Positions 43,619 to 51,676 of a stretch of 64,000 nucleotides of DNA are shown piece by piece; position 1 is the stretch's first letter; every line of letters begins with the position of its first letter. Origin of the DNA: Rudaea cellulosilytica DSM 22992 (GTDB lineage Bacteria > Pseudomonadota > Gammaproteobacteria > Xanthomonadales > Rhodanobacteraceae); the NCBI RefSeq assembly GCF_000378125.1, contig NZ_KB899241.1, positions 533,652 to 597,651 of the forward strand. Reading direction: 5' to 3'. The notes beneath the pieces were generated by a model, which did not search any database, was not told where the DNA came from, and was given only the letters and a program-made list of their open reading frames with translations. The position numbers and the translations under genes were made by a program.

Positions 43619-44308
43619 TCACGGCCGCCACCGATATCCGGCACCGTGCACGGTCTCGATCGAATCGAATGCCTCGTCGATCGCGAGGAACTTCTTGCGG
43701 ATGCGCTTGATATGCGAAGTGATCGTCGCATCGTCGACGACGACCTGCGCCTCGCGCATGAGCTGGTCCCGATTTTTCACGTGCCCCGGGAAGCGCACGA
43801 GCGTGTGGATCATCCAGAACTCGGTCACGGTCAGCGGCACCTCGTGATTGTTCCAGGTGACGCGCATGCGCTCGGCTTCGAGCTTGAGCGGGCCATGCTC
43901 GACCACGGTCTCCTTCGACGCGGGCTTGTTCAAGGCATCGATGCGGCGAAAGAGCGCGCTGATGCGCGCGGCGAGATGATGCAGGCTGACGTCCTTGGTC
44001 AAATAGTCGTCGGCGCCGAGGCGCAGGCCCGAAATCACATCGAAATCCGAATCGCGCGCGGTCAGGAACAGAATCGGCAGCGTCGGCGACTGCGCACGCA
44101 ACTCGCGGCACAGCTCGAAGCCGCCTTCGGGTTCGTCGCCGAGGCCGACGTCGATGATGACGAGTTCGGGCAGCCGCTGCGCGAATGCGCGGCTCGCATC
44201 GGGCCGCGTGGAATAGCCGTGCGTGGTGTAGCCGAAACGATTGAGCGCCTCGACGTAGTTGGCGCGGATCGCGGGTTCGTCTTCGACGATGGCGATATTG
44301 CGGCCCAT
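43619..44308 (-). CDS. pdsR: OmpR-family response regulator of the PdsRS system
   Basis: 229 residues. The receiver domain (1-120) has acidic pocket EDE at 9-11, phospho-acceptor D53 in LVIIDVGLGDE, and FLTARDSDFDVISGLRLGADDYLTKD with the switch Thr and conserved Lys. The C-terminal winged helix (about 135-229) has NHEVPLTVTEFWMIHTLVR and IRKKFLAIDEAFDSIETVHGAGYRW, of which TVHGAGYRW is the OmpR-type end. The sequence closely follows the regulators annotated as part of the proteobacterial dedicated sortase system. pdsS follows downstream. Confidence 0.88.
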   Translation of the reverse strand: MGRNIAIVEDEPAIRANYVEALNRFGYTTHGYSTRPDASRAFAQRLPELVIIDVGLGDEPEGGFELCRELRAQSPTLPILFLTARDSDFDVISGLRLGADDYLTKDVSLHHLAARISALFRRIDALNKPASKETVVEHGPLKLEAERMRVTWNNHEVPLTVTEFWMIHTLVRFPGHVKNRDQLMREAQVVVDDATITSHIKRIRKKFLAIDEAFDSIETVHGAGYRWRP

Positions 44309-44495
44309 GCGGTCGGTCCTGCGTGATGAGGTGTGCGCAGCTTACGGGCCAGTCCTGCACGCAGCAATGGCTGCAGCGCATTTGTCATCGTTGCGCCAGA
44401 TTTGGCCTCGCCGTCGCCGCAAACGGCGCCGCAGGCGTTCAGGCTCGTCGCCGAATCTATGCTCGCGCCAAGCGGGCGCCCCATGAAGAACATCG

Positions 44496-44609
44496 ATGAA
44501 AGCCGATCGCCCCAACCCCAATCTCGAGCTGAACCAAGCCGAGCCGTTCCGCGTCGCCTTCGCCCTGTGCGCGCTCGTGCTCGGAGCCCTCGCCGCGCTG
44601 CAATTCTGA
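44496..44609 (+). CDS. Small single-pass membrane protein, 37 residues
   Basis: ATG 44496 to TGA 44607-44609. A polar N-terminal stretch (MKADRPNPNLELNQAEPF, residues 1-18) is followed by one hydrophobic helix (RVAFALCALVLGALAALQF, 19-37) that runs to the last residue. This tail-anchored layout is typical of bacterial small proteins that automated calling misses. A TATGCT box at 44458-44463 could be its -10. I recognise no family. The overlapping frame starting at 44483 is Arg/Ser/Pro-rich and looks spurious. The flanks (44309-44495 and 44610-44778) hold no other gene. Confidence 0.45.
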   Translation: MKADRPNPNLELNQAEPFRVAFALCALVLGALAALQF

Positions 44610-44712
44610 GTTTCCGCGCCGCGCCGAAGCGTCCCACTCCTGAATACCTTGTTCCGGCGCGGCTTTCTTGACCTTGGCTGCATGCGGTCGTCCGCGATGG
44701 CGAAAAATCGAA

Positions 44713-44748
44713 GCGGCCAGCCCTGGCCGCACTCTTCAATATTAGAAT
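44713..44748 (+). promoter_or_regulatory. Palindrome and -10 box upstream of purU
   Basis: GCGGCCAG (44713-44720) and CTGGCCGC (44723-44730) are perfect 8-bp arms with a 2-bp centre. They overlap the place where a -35 should be for the TAGAAT box at 44743-44748, 30 bp before purU. This could be an operator; no regulator can be named. Confidence 0.4.
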
Positions 44749-44778
44749 GCCCGGCCCGCCCCCTAAGTGCGTTCGCCG

Positions 44779-45630
44779 ATGCGTCACGACTACATCCTCA
44801 CCCTGTCCTGCCCGGACCGCACCGGCATCGTCTACCGCGTCAGCGCGCTATTGTTCGAGTCGGCTTGCAACATCCTCGACGCGCAGCAGTTCGGCGACGA
44901 GGAAACCGAGCGCTTCTTCCTGCGCATTCATTTCGATGTGCCGGCCAGCCTCGACATCGCCACGCTTGAAAGCCGAGTCGCCGCGCTCGCGCACGAGTTC
45001 GCGATGGATTGGAAAATTCACGATGCGCGCAAGCGCGCGCGCCTGCTGCTGCTCGTGAGCAAGCACGGCCACTGCCTCAACGATCTGCTGTTTCGCGTGC
45101 GCAGCGGCCAGTTGCCGGTCGACATCGCGGCGGTGGCCTCCAATCACGAGGACTTCGCCGAGCTCGCCGCATCGCATCGCGTGCCGTTTCGCCACCTGCC
45201 GGTCAGCAGCGCGACGCGCGATGCGCAGGAAGCCTCCATCGTCGAACTCGTCGACAAGCAGCACGTCGATCTCGTCGTGCTCGCGCGCTATATGCAGATT
45301 CTTTCGCCGCGGCTATGCGCAACGCTTGCCGGGCGCGCGATCAACATCCACCACAGCTTCCTGCCGAGCTTCAAGGGCGCCAAGCCTTACCACCAGGCGC
45401 ATCAGCGCGGGGTGAAGGTCATCGGTGCGACGGCGCACTACGTCACGAGCGATCTCGACGAGGGTCCGATCATCGAGCAGGATGTCGCCCGCGTCGACCA
45501 CGGCGCGACGCCGCGCGATCTCGTGCGCATCGGCAGCGACGTCGAATCGCTCGTCCTCGCGCGCGCGGTGCGCTGGCACGTGGAGCATCGCGTGCTGTTG
45601 AACGGGCATCGCACGGTCGTGTTTCGCTGA
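44779..45630 (+). CDS. purU: Formyltetrahydrofolate deformylase
   Basis: 283 residues; a GTG at 44767 is an alternative start. PurU hydrolyses 10-formyl-THF to formate and THF, balancing one-carbon units with purine synthesis. An N-terminal ACT domain (YILTLSCPDRTGIVYRVSALLFE) precedes a formyltransferase-fold domain. The catalytic Asn, His and Asp are seen in AINIHHSFLPSFKGAKPYHQ and in VTSDLDEGPIIEQDV. It converges on rpe with a 16-bp gap. A palindrome and -10 box lie upstream. Confidence 0.95.
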   Translation: MRHDYILTLSCPDRTGIVYRVSALLFESACNILDAQQFGDEETERFFLRIHFDVPASLDIATLESRVAALAHEFAMDWKIHDARKRARLLLLVSKHGHCLNDLLFRVRSGQLPVDIAAVASNHEDFAELAASHRVPFRHLPVSSATRDAQEASIVELVDKQHVDLVVLARYMQILSPRLCATLAGRAINIHHSFLPSFKGAKPYHQAHQRGVKVIGATAHYVTSDLDEGPIIEQDVARVDHGATPRDLVRIGSDVESLVLARAVRWHVEHRVLLNGHRTVVFR

Positions 45631-45646
45631 GCGGACTGGCGCGAGA

Positions 45647-46312
45647 TCAACCTATCGCGGCGAACATCTTGGCGACGATCTCGCGGTAATCCTTGTGGCC
45701 GAAGATCGCCGAACCAGCGACGAAGGTGTCGGCACCAGCCTTGGCGATTTCGGCGATGTTGTCGGCCTTGACGCCGCCGTCGATCTCGAGGCGGATCGCG
45801 CGGCCGCTGCGGTCGATGCGCTCGCGCACTTCGCGCAGCTTGCTCAGCGCGGACGGAATGAAACTCTGCCCACCGAAGCCGGGATTGACGCTCATCAGCA
45901 GGATCAGATCGATCTTGTCCATTACGTAGTCGAGATACGCCAGCGGTGTCGCCGGATTGAAGACGAGACCCGCGCTGCAGCCGCTGTCGTGAATCAGGCC
46001 GATCGTGCGGTCGATGTGCTCGCTCGCCTCGGGATGGAAGCTGATATTGGTCGCGCCGGCCTTGGCGAAGTCGGGCACGATGCGATCGACCGGCTTGACC
46101 ATCAGGTGCACGTCGATCGGCGCGGTCACGCCGTGCTTGCGCAGCGCCTCGCAGATCAGCGGGCCGATCGTCAAATTCGGCACGTAATGGTTGTCCATGA
46201 CGTCGAAGTGCACCCACTGCGCACCGGCGGCAAGCACGTTGTCGACTTCCTCGCCGAGCTTGGCGAAGTTCGCGGACAGGATTGAAGGCGCGATGACGGG
46301 GGACTGTTTCAT
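45647..46312 (-). CDS. rpe: Ribulose-phosphate 3-epimerase
   Basis: 221 residues from ATG 46312. It interconverts ribulose 5-phosphate and xylulose 5-phosphate in the pentose phosphate pathway. The TIM-barrel metal and catalytic residues are in [35 protein letters not shown] (His and the catalytic Asp), [25 protein letters not shown] and RLEIDGGVK (second catalytic Asp). The frame is open upstream to 46441, but the family start is clear. It is 88 bp downstream of djlA on the same strand. Confidence 0.96.
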   Translation of the reverse strand: MKQSPVIAPSILSANFAKLGEEVDNVLAAGAQWVHFDVMDNHYVPNLTIGPLICEALRKHGVTAPIDVHLMVKPVDRIVPDFAKAGATNISFHPEASEHIDRTIGLIHDSGCSAGLVFNPATPLAYLDYVMDKIDLILLMSVNPGFGGQSFIPSALSKLREVRERIDRSGRAIRLEIDGGVKADNIAEIAKAGADTFVAGSAIFGHKDYREIVAKMFAAIG

Positions 46313-46400
46313 CGGAGTGCTCTCGCGATGCGGAATAGACAGTTTACATGCGCGCCTCGGCGATTCGCTTGGCGCTCCAAAGGTGTGACAAAACGCCGCT

Positions 46401-47210
46401 CTAGCGTCTGCGTTCTGCCTGAATCTGCTCGTAAGCTGCATTGATGTCGCGCGCGCGCTCCTCGGCGCGGCGTTTCAATTCGTCGGGCACGTTGCCGAGC
46501 TTGTCCGGATGGTGCTGGCTCATGAGCTTGCGATAGGCGCGCTTGATCTCGGCATCGCTTGCCTTGCGGTCGAGGCCGAGTACGGCATACGGATCTTTGA
46601 TCCGCGTGGAATTCGCATTGCCGCCGCGCGCGCGATCGCCGCGATGCGCGTTGACGTATTCCTCCCAGTTGTCCGGCGCGACGTAGGCGTAGCCTTTCAT
46701 CACCGCGATGCCGATCAGCTGGCGCTCGTCGACACCGAGCGCGGCGCAGAGCTTGCGCACGATGACGAGCTTGGCCGGCGCGAGCGGGCCGTCGGCGCAG
46801 ACGATGTCGAGCAGCAGGTCGATCAGGATGAAGGCGCGGTCGCGGTGTCCGTGCGTCCACGCGCGCAGCTGCACGATCGCGTTCGTCGTCGAATAGCCCG
46901 GCTGCTTGCCTGCGTTGAACTGGTCGACCGCGACGTTGCGCAATTCGGAGGAGAGCTGCAGGCGCGCCATGAGCTGCTCGGTCGCGGCGATCTCGGCCTC
47001 GGACACGCGTCCGTCCGACTTCGCGATCGCCCCGGCAAGGCCGAACAACGGCGCGACGAAGGACAACGGTGCGGCATCGATCGTGCCCCCGAAGCTGCTC
47101 ACGCTGCGGTCGAAGATGTGTCCGAGCACGACGCAGACGACGATCGCGAGCGGGTTGTGGAACACGCCGACGCCGATCGCGAAGCCGATCAGCTTGCCCC
47201 AGATGTTCAT
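46401..47210 (-). CDS. djlA: Membrane-anchored co-chaperone DjlA
   Basis: 269 residues. A single N-terminal membrane segment (about 5-31, [24 protein letters not shown]) is followed by a TerB-like helical domain (about 50-175, [16 protein letters not shown] and [11 protein letters not shown]). The C-terminal J domain (205-268, [20 protein letters not shown]) has the HPD tripeptide at 234-236. DjlA stimulates DnaK at the inner membrane. On the minus strand a TAGAAT box at 47307-47302 may be its -10, giving a leader of about 85 nt. It is divergent from purC. Confidence 0.94.
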   Translation of the reverse strand: MNIWGKLIGFAIGVGVFHNPLAIVVCVVLGHIFDRSVSSFGGTIDAAPLSFVAPLFGLAGAIAKSDGRVSEAEIAATEQLMARLQLSSELRNVAVDQFNAGKQPGYSTTNAIVQLRAWTHGHRDRAFILIDLLLDIVCADGPLAPAKLVIVRKLCAALGVDERQLIGIAVMKGYAYVAPDNWEEYVNAHRGDRARGGNANSTRIKDPYAVLGLDRKASDAEIKRAYRKLMSQHHPDKLGNVPDELKRRAEERARDINAAYEQIQAERRR

Positions 47211-47340
47211 GCGTGCAGCCGCGGGCCGATGCGCATCGGCGCCGGCGCGGCGCCGGAAAAGGAGAGAATCATCGATCGTCGCGGAACCCTGTCGAACGCG
47301 AATTCTAGCCGAACCCTGCGATGCACGATGAACGGACGGT

Positions 47341-47346
47341 TACAAT
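47341..47346 (+). promoter_or_regulatory. -10 box of purC
   Basis: TACAAT at 47341-47346 would start transcription near 47353. Because it overlaps the in-frame ATG at 47345, that ATG cannot be the start, and the GTG at 47381 is used. The -35 region is poor. Confidence 0.5.
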
Positions 47347-47380
47347 GCGCACCCCGCCCCGCCTGCCTTTCGAGGTCGCC

Positions 47381-48277
47381 GTGCCCACCACGCTCCTGCA
47401 ATCCGACCTGCCCGGTCTCGATCTGATCCATCGCGGCAAGGTGCGCGACGTCTACGCGTTGTCGCCGCGCGAACTGCTGATCGTCGCGAGCGATCGCCTC
47501 TCGGCGTTCGACGTGATCCTGCCCGACCCGATTCCGGGCAAGGGCGAAATGCTCTGCCAGATCTCGAATTTCTGGTTCGCGAAGACCGCGCACCTCGTGC
47601 CGAACCATCTGACCGGCAAGGATGTCGCCTCGGTACTGCCCGCCGGCGTCGATGCGCGTTTGTATGCCAAGCGCAGCGTAGTCACAAAGCGCCTCAAGCC
47701 GGTACCGGTCGAGGCGATCGCGCGCGGCTATCTGATCGGCTCGGGTTGGAAGGACTATCAGGCCACCGGCTCGCTCTGTGGCATCAAACTTCCGAGCGGA
47801 CTGCGTCAGGCCGAGAAGCTGCCCACTCCGATCTTCACGCCTTCGACCAAGGCCGCGATCGGCGACCACGACGAGAACATCGGCTTCGACCAGGTCGTCG
47901 CCTCGATCGGCGGCGACCTCGCCGAGCAGGTTCGCGACGCCACTTTGAAAATTTATACTTTTGCAGCAGAGTTCGCCGCGACGCGAGGTATCCTGATCGC
48001 CGATACCAAGTTCGAGTTCGGCACCGACGAAGACGGCAAGCTCTACGTCATGGACGAGATGCTGACGCCGGACTCTTCGCGCTTCTGGCCCGCCGACGAG
48101 TACCGCGTCGGCATCAGTCCGCCAAGCTACGACAAGCAGTTCGTGCGCGACTATCTCGAGACGCTGGATTGGAATAAGACCGCACCGGGTCCGAAGCTGC
48201 CGCGCGAAGTGATCGACGGCACCGCGGCGAAATACGCCGAAGCTTTGAAACGTCTGGCCGGCATCGAACTGGATTGA
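47381..48277 (+). CDS. purC: Phosphoribosylaminoimidazole-succinocarboxamide (SAICAR) synthase
   Basis: 298 residues from a GTG at 47381, preceded by a GAGGT ribosome-binding site. The Xanthomonadales PurC start [20 protein letters not shown] follows directly. It joins aspartate to CAIR in purine synthesis. Motifs are [11 protein letters not shown] (ATP-binding loop), [28 protein letters not shown] (substrate motif) and IADTKFEFG. The yeast-like longer form is used. An ATG at 47345 overlaps the -10 box and is excluded. I see no convincing terminator after it. Confidence 0.95.
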   Translation: MPTTLLQSDLPGLDLIHRGKVRDVYALSPRELLIVASDRLSAFDVILPDPIPGKGEMLCQISNFWFAKTAHLVPNHLTGKDVASVLPAGVDARLYAKRSVVTKRLKPVPVEAIARGYLIGSGWKDYQATGSLCGIKLPSGLRQAEKLPTPIFTPSTKAAIGDHDENIGFDQVVASIGGDLAEQVRDATLKIYTFAAEFAATRGILIADTKFEFGTDEDGKLYVMDEMLTPDSSRFWPADEYRVGISPPSYDKQFVRDYLETLDWNKTAPGPKLPREVIDGTAAKYAEALKRLAGIELD

Positions 48278-48364
48278 AGCTCTTGATCCCTACCCCACCG
48301 GGACAAGCCGAGAAAAACGGCGCCACGCTTGTCGCCGGCAAATCGATGTGATATTTGTATACCC

Positions 48365-48448
48365 ATGACCTCCACCCGCCACAGCTATTACTTTTGGTAT
48401 TACGGCATTCCCAAGCCGCTGGCGGAGGAAGGGGCGCGATCGATCTGA
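48365..48448 (+). CDS. Aromatic-amino-acid-rich leader peptide of aroG
   Basis: A 27-residue frame begins 1 bp after a TATACC box (48358-48363) and ends 109 bp before aroG. Residues 8-13 are Tyr-Tyr-Phe-Trp-Tyr-Tyr (codons 48386-48403), all three products of the pathway that aroG opens. An intrinsic terminator follows at 48474. Its left arm CCGCCGG can alternatively pair with CTGGCGG (48419-48425) inside the leader frame, an antiterminator option. This is the classical ribosome-stalling attenuator layout. Translation is inferred, not shown. Confidence 0.8.
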   Translation: MTSTRHSYYFWYYGIPKPLAEEGARSI

Positions 48449-48473
48449 AGATCCGCAAACAAGACCCTCGAAG

Positions 48474-48500
48474 ACCGCCGGCCACCCCGGCGGTTTTTTT
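48474..48500 (+). terminator. Attenuator terminator upstream of aroG
   Basis: CCGCCGG (48475-48481), loop CCACC and CCGGCGG (48487-48493) form a perfect GC stem followed by seven T's. It stands 57 bp before the aroG ATG and 26 bp after the leader-peptide stop, so most transcripts would end here unless the alternative pairing with 48419-48425 forms. Confidence 0.85.
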
Positions 48501-48557
48501 ATGGCCGCCGGGAAGTCCACAGAACCCAACCCCCGATGACCCTCCCAGGAAACCGCC

Positions 48558-49637
48558 ATGACCACCCACCACACCGACGACCTGCGCATAGCCGAACTGC
48601 GCGAACTTTCCACGCCCGCCCAGGTGATTGCCGAATTCCCGCTCGACGATGCGGCCGAGGACACCGTGGCGAAATCGCGCGCGGCGGTGCACGCCATCCT
48701 CGACGGCACGGACGACCGCCTCGTCGTCGTCGTCGGGCCCTGCTCGATTCATGACACGACGGCCGCGATCGAATACGCCCAGCGCCTGGTCAAGGAGCGC
48801 GCGCGTCTCGCGGGCGAGCTCGAAGTCGTCATGCGTGTCTATTTTGAAAAACCGCGCACCACGGTCGGTTGGAAGGGCCTAATCAACGATCCCGACCTCG
48901 ACGGCAGCTTCCACATCGACAAGGGTTTGCGCCTCGCGCGCGGATTGCTGCGCGACATCAACGCGCTCGGCCTGCCGGCCGGTTGCGAGTTCCTCGACAT
49001 GATCACGCCGCAGTACATCGCCGATCTGGTCGCTTGGGGCGCGATCGGCGCGCGCACGACCGAGAGCCAGGTGCATCGCGAACTCGCATCCGGCCTGTCC
49101 TGCCCGGTCGGCTTCAAGAACGGCACCGACGGCAACGTGAAAATTGCGGTCGACGCGGTGCTCTCGGCAGCAAGCCCGCATCATTTCATGGCAGTGACGA
49201 AGGAAGGCCGCACCGCGATCGCGGCGACGCGCGGCAACCGCGACTGCCACGTCATCCTGCGCGGCGGCAAGACGCCGAACTATGACGCGGCGAGTGTCGA
49301 CGCGGCATCTGCGGCGATCGCCAAGGCCGGCCTCAATGACCGCGTCATGATCGACGCGAGCCACGCCAATTCGTCGAAGAATCCGGAGAACCAACCGACG
49401 GTGATCGACGACATCGCCGGCCAAGTCGAAGCCGGCGAAACGCGCATCCTCGGCGCGATGATCGAAAGCCATCTCGTCGGCGGTCGCCAGGATCTCGTCG
49501 AAGGCCAGCCGCTGAAGTACGGCCAGAGCATTACCGACGGCTGCATCGACTGGGAAACGACCGTGCGCACGCTCGATCGCCTCGCCCAGGCCGTACGCGC
49601 GCGCCGCATGCGGGCGGAGGTCAAGTCGGCGGCCTGA
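48558..49637 (+). CDS. aroG: 3-deoxy-7-phosphoheptulonate (DAHP) synthase, class I AroG type
   Basis: 359 residues, with AGGAAA ribosome binding upstream. It condenses PEP and erythrose 4-phosphate, the entry step to all aromatic amino acids. Class I motifs are LVVVVGPCSIHD, MRVYFEKPRTTVGWKGLINDP (first part MRVYFEKPRTTVGWKG), SCPVGFKNGTDG, HVILRGGKTPNY, MIDASHANSSKNP and MIESHLVGGRQ. Enzymes of this type are usually inhibited by one aromatic amino acid; which one cannot be read here. The aromatic leader peptide and terminator upstream suggest added control by attenuation. Confidence 0.96.
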   Translation: MTTHHTDDLRIAELRELSTPAQVIAEFPLDDAAEDTVAKSRAAVHAILDGTDDRLVVVVGPCSIHDTTAAIEYAQRLVKERARLAGELEVVMRVYFEKPRTTVGWKGLINDPDLDGSFHIDKGLRLARGLLRDINALGLPAGCEFLDMITPQYIADLVAWGAIGARTTESQVHRELASGLSCPVGFKNGTDGNVKIAVDAVLSAASPHHFMAVTKEGRTAIAATRGNRDCHVILRGGKTPNYDAASVDAASAAIAKAGLNDRVMIDASHANSSKNPENQPTVIDDIAGQVEAGETRILGAMIESHLVGGRQDLVEGQPLKYGQSITDGCIDWETTVRTLDRLAQAVRARRMRAEVKSAA

Positions 49638-49641
49638 GGTG

Positions 49642-49647
49642 TAACAT
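49642..49647 (+). promoter_or_regulatory. -10 box just before ogt
   Basis: TAACAT ends 8 bp before the ATG at 49656 and lies 5 bp after the aroG stop, implying a separate and possibly leaderless ogt transcript. No good -35 is apparent. Confidence 0.4.
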
Positions 49648-49655
49648 TGTCGATC

Positions 49656-50156
49656 ATGTCGACGGTGTACTACGACTATCTGCAAACGCCGATCGGCCGC
49701 CTCATGCTCGCGGCCGACGGACGCGGCCTGCGCCATGTCGATTTCGAGAATGGCAAGTATCCGGCCACGATCGGCGAGGATTGGGAGCGCGGGCCCGGTG
49801 CGCTGCACGAGGCACGCACGCAGCTCAAGGCGTATTTCGCCGGCAAGCTCACCGCGTTCGATCTGCCGCTCGCGCCGCAGGGCACCGATTTCCAGCAGCA
49901 GGTCTGGCTTGCTTTGCTCGAAATTCCCTACGGCACGACGACGAGTTACGGCGAGATCGCGCGCGCGCTCGGCGATGCCAACGCCACGCGCGCGGTCGGC
50001 GCGGCGAACGGGCGCAACCCGCTGCCGATAATCGTGCCCTGCCATCGCGTGATCGGCGCCAACGGCAGCCTGACCGGCTTCGGCGGCGGCCTGCCGACCA
50101 AGCGCTGGCTGCTCGAGCACGAGCAGCGCCATAGCGCATTCACCCTGACGCCGTAA
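49656..50156 (+). CDS. ogt: Methylated-DNA-[protein]-cysteine S-methyltransferase
   Basis: 166 residues from ATG 49656; a TTG at 49647 overlaps the -10 box and is rejected. It removes alkyl groups from O6-guanine in a suicide reaction. The acceptor Cys129 is in PIIVPCHRVIG, after the helix-turn-helix FQQQVWLALLEIPYGTTTSYGEIA (first part FQQQVWLALLEIPYG) and the arginine-finger region ATRAVGAANGRNP. There is no Ada-type N-terminal domain. It follows aroG closely on the same strand. Confidence 0.95.
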   Translation: MSTVYYDYLQTPIGRLMLAADGRGLRHVDFENGKYPATIGEDWERGPGALHEARTQLKAYFAGKLTAFDLPLAPQGTDFQQQVWLALLEIPYGTTTSYGEIARALGDANATRAVGAANGRNPLPIIVPCHRVIGANGSLTGFGGGLPTKRWLLEHEQRHSAFTLTP

Positions 50157-50221
50157 ACAAGCTGACCGCGACGCGTGGTATTGCCCACCACGCCATCACC
50201 GACGATGCCGGCCCAAAGCGC

Positions 50222-50548
50222 ATGAATCGCCCCCTTGTATCGCTGACACTCTGTTTGCTGGTCGCGCAGCTGTCTGCGTGTACCGCATACGAGGCTTATC
50301 GCAAATGCGGCTTCGCCGGCTGCCCGGGCGACAAGGAGATCGCTGCGCAGATCGAAGCCGCACTGCGCGCGACGCCGGGAATCAGCTTCTGGGACATCCA
50401 GGTGCAGTCGCTGGATCACGTCGTCTATCTGTACGGCCTTGTCGACACCAATCCAGAACGCGCACACGTCGAAGAAGTCGCGTCACGCGTCTCCGGTGGC
50501 CTGAAAATCGTCGATTCAATCGCCGTGCGCGCCAGCATCGGTCGCTGA
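50222..50548 (+). CDS. BON-domain lipoprotein
   Basis: 108 residues. The lipoprotein signal ends in VAQLSAC (Cys20). A single BON domain follows (about 39-107, KEIAAQIEAALRATPGISFWDIQVQSL, first part shown by KEIAAQIEAALRA, and VYLYGLVDTNPERAHVEEVA). BON domains bind phospholipid or other envelope ligands in periplasmic proteins such as OsmY. Two cysteines (29 and 34) lie between the anchor and the domain. The target is unknown. Confidence 0.85.
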   Translation: MNRPLVSLTLCLLVAQLSACTAYEAYRKCGFAGCPGDKEIAAQIEAALRATPGISFWDIQVQSLDHVVYLYGLVDTNPERAHVEEVASRVSGGLKIVDSIAVRASIGR

Positions 50549-50589
50549 AGCGCCGCGCGTGCACGCGACCGATTGGGTTTGGTTCAAGC

Positions 50590-51633
50590 CTAGCGCGTGC
50601 TTCGCAGCGCCATCGAGGTACTGTTCGCCCGAATTGGCCCCGTCGAACCGCGAATCTTGATTTCGTAGGAAATGCGTACCGTCTGTGCCGCTTCGGGCTC
50701 GCGGATCGACAACAGCACCTGCTCGGTGGCGATGCGGCCCATTTCGCGGCAGGGCTGGTGCACCGTGGTCAGCCCGGGCCATACCTGCGCCGACGCCGGC
50801 GTATCGTCGAAGCCGCAGATCGACAGATCGCGCGGAATCGAGAATCCGCGCTCGAACGCCTCGTGCATTGCGCCGCAGGCCGAATCGTCGTTGGCGGCGA
50901 AGATCGCGGTCGGCGGATCGCGCAGGTCGAGCAGTTGCCTTGCCGCGGCAATGCCTGAGTCGAACGTGAAATCCCCGTCGACGACGAGGCTTTCGTCGTA
51001 GGCCATGCCCGCCTTGCGCAAGCCGTCGCGGTAACCCGCCAGTCGCCACGCGCGCGCGCCGTGACCCGCGCGCCCGGCGATGTGGCCGATGCGGCGATGG
51101 CCGAGTGCGGCGAGATGTTCGACCATCTCGGCCGCCGCCCTGCGCTCGTCGAGGCCGACGCCGATGCGTGCGTGCGCGGAACGTGCCGAAATCGCCGAGT
51201 AGCGGATATTCAAATCGTCGAGACGGCGCAATATCTTGAGGTCGTCGCCGATCGGCGGCGCGAGCACGAGTGCATCGGGCCGGAACTGGGCGACGAATTC
51301 CTCGACCGCCGCCACCGCATCGGCGGACAGGTCGAGCGGGCGCAGCATCGCGTTGTAGTGCGTGTTCTCGCAGGCCTGCAGCACGCCGACTATGAGTTCC
51401 ATGACGTAGCTCGAGCCCGCGTGCGGATTGTCGAACAGCAGCGCGACGAGATACGAGCGGTTGCCGGCCAGGCTGCGCGCGGACGGATTGGGCCGGTAGC
51501 TGAGTTCGCGCGCCGCCGCTTCGACGCGGGTGCGCGCCTTCTCGCTCACGTTCGGCTCGCGGTTGAATACGCGCGAGACGGTCTTGGTGGAAACGCCGGC
51601 CTTCAGCGCAACGTCTTCGATTCGGGCTGGCAT
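50590..51633 (-). CDS. LacI family repressor of the halogenase/TonB-receptor locus
   Basis: 347 residues. The N-terminal LacI helix-turn-helix is complete (RIEDVALKAGVSTKTVSRVF, residues 4-23), with the hinge helix NPSARSLAGNRS. A periplasmic-binding-protein-like ligand domain follows (VALLFDNPHAGSSYVMEL, AIFAANDDSACGAMHEA, ICGFDDTPASAQVWPGLTTV). The gene follows the halogenase-like gene on the same strand. An operator-like site (51663-51676) sits just upstream and two more lie at 53337-53379. It probably represses the whole locus until a beta-glucoside-derived sugar binds; the inducer is inference. Confidence 0.92.
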   Translation of the reverse strand: MPARIEDVALKAGVSTKTVSRVFNREPNVSEKARTRVEAAARELSYRPNPSARSLAGNRSYLVALLFDNPHAGSSYVMELIVGVLQACENTHYNAMLRPLDLSADAVAAVEEFVAQFRPDALVLAPPIGDDLKILRRLDDLNIRYSAISARSAHARIGVGLDERRAAAEMVEHLAALGHRRIGHIAGRAGHGARAWRLAGYRDGLRKAGMAYDESLVVDGDFTFDSGIAAARQLLDLRDPPTAIFAANDDSACGAMHEAFERGFSIPRDLSICGFDDTPASAQVWPGLTTVHQPCREMGRIATEQVLLSIREPEAAQTVRISYEIKIRGSTGPIRANSTSMALRSTR

Positions 51634-51662
51634 GCAGCGTTTCCCGGCAGTCCTGGGTTGAG

Positions 51663-51676
51663 TGATAGCGCTGTCA
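51663..51676. promoter_or_regulatory. LacI-type operator upstream of lacI
   Basis: TGATAGCGCTGTCA is an imperfect palindrome with one asymmetric pair. It shares the AGCGCT core and TGA/TCA flanks with the two sites at 53337-53379. It lies 29 bp before the lacI start and overlaps the stop codon of the halogenase gene, so autoregulation is likely. Confidence 0.65.

Noticed and set aside
47345-47380. ATG at 47345 as purC start
   Set aside because: It overlaps the TACAAT -10 box; the GTG at 47381 has a ribosome-binding site and the family N-terminus.
48355-48561. 68-codon Pro/Leu-rich frame upstream of aroG
   Set aside because: It runs through the terminator in a different frame from the aromatic leader peptide and overlaps aroG; it looks spurious.
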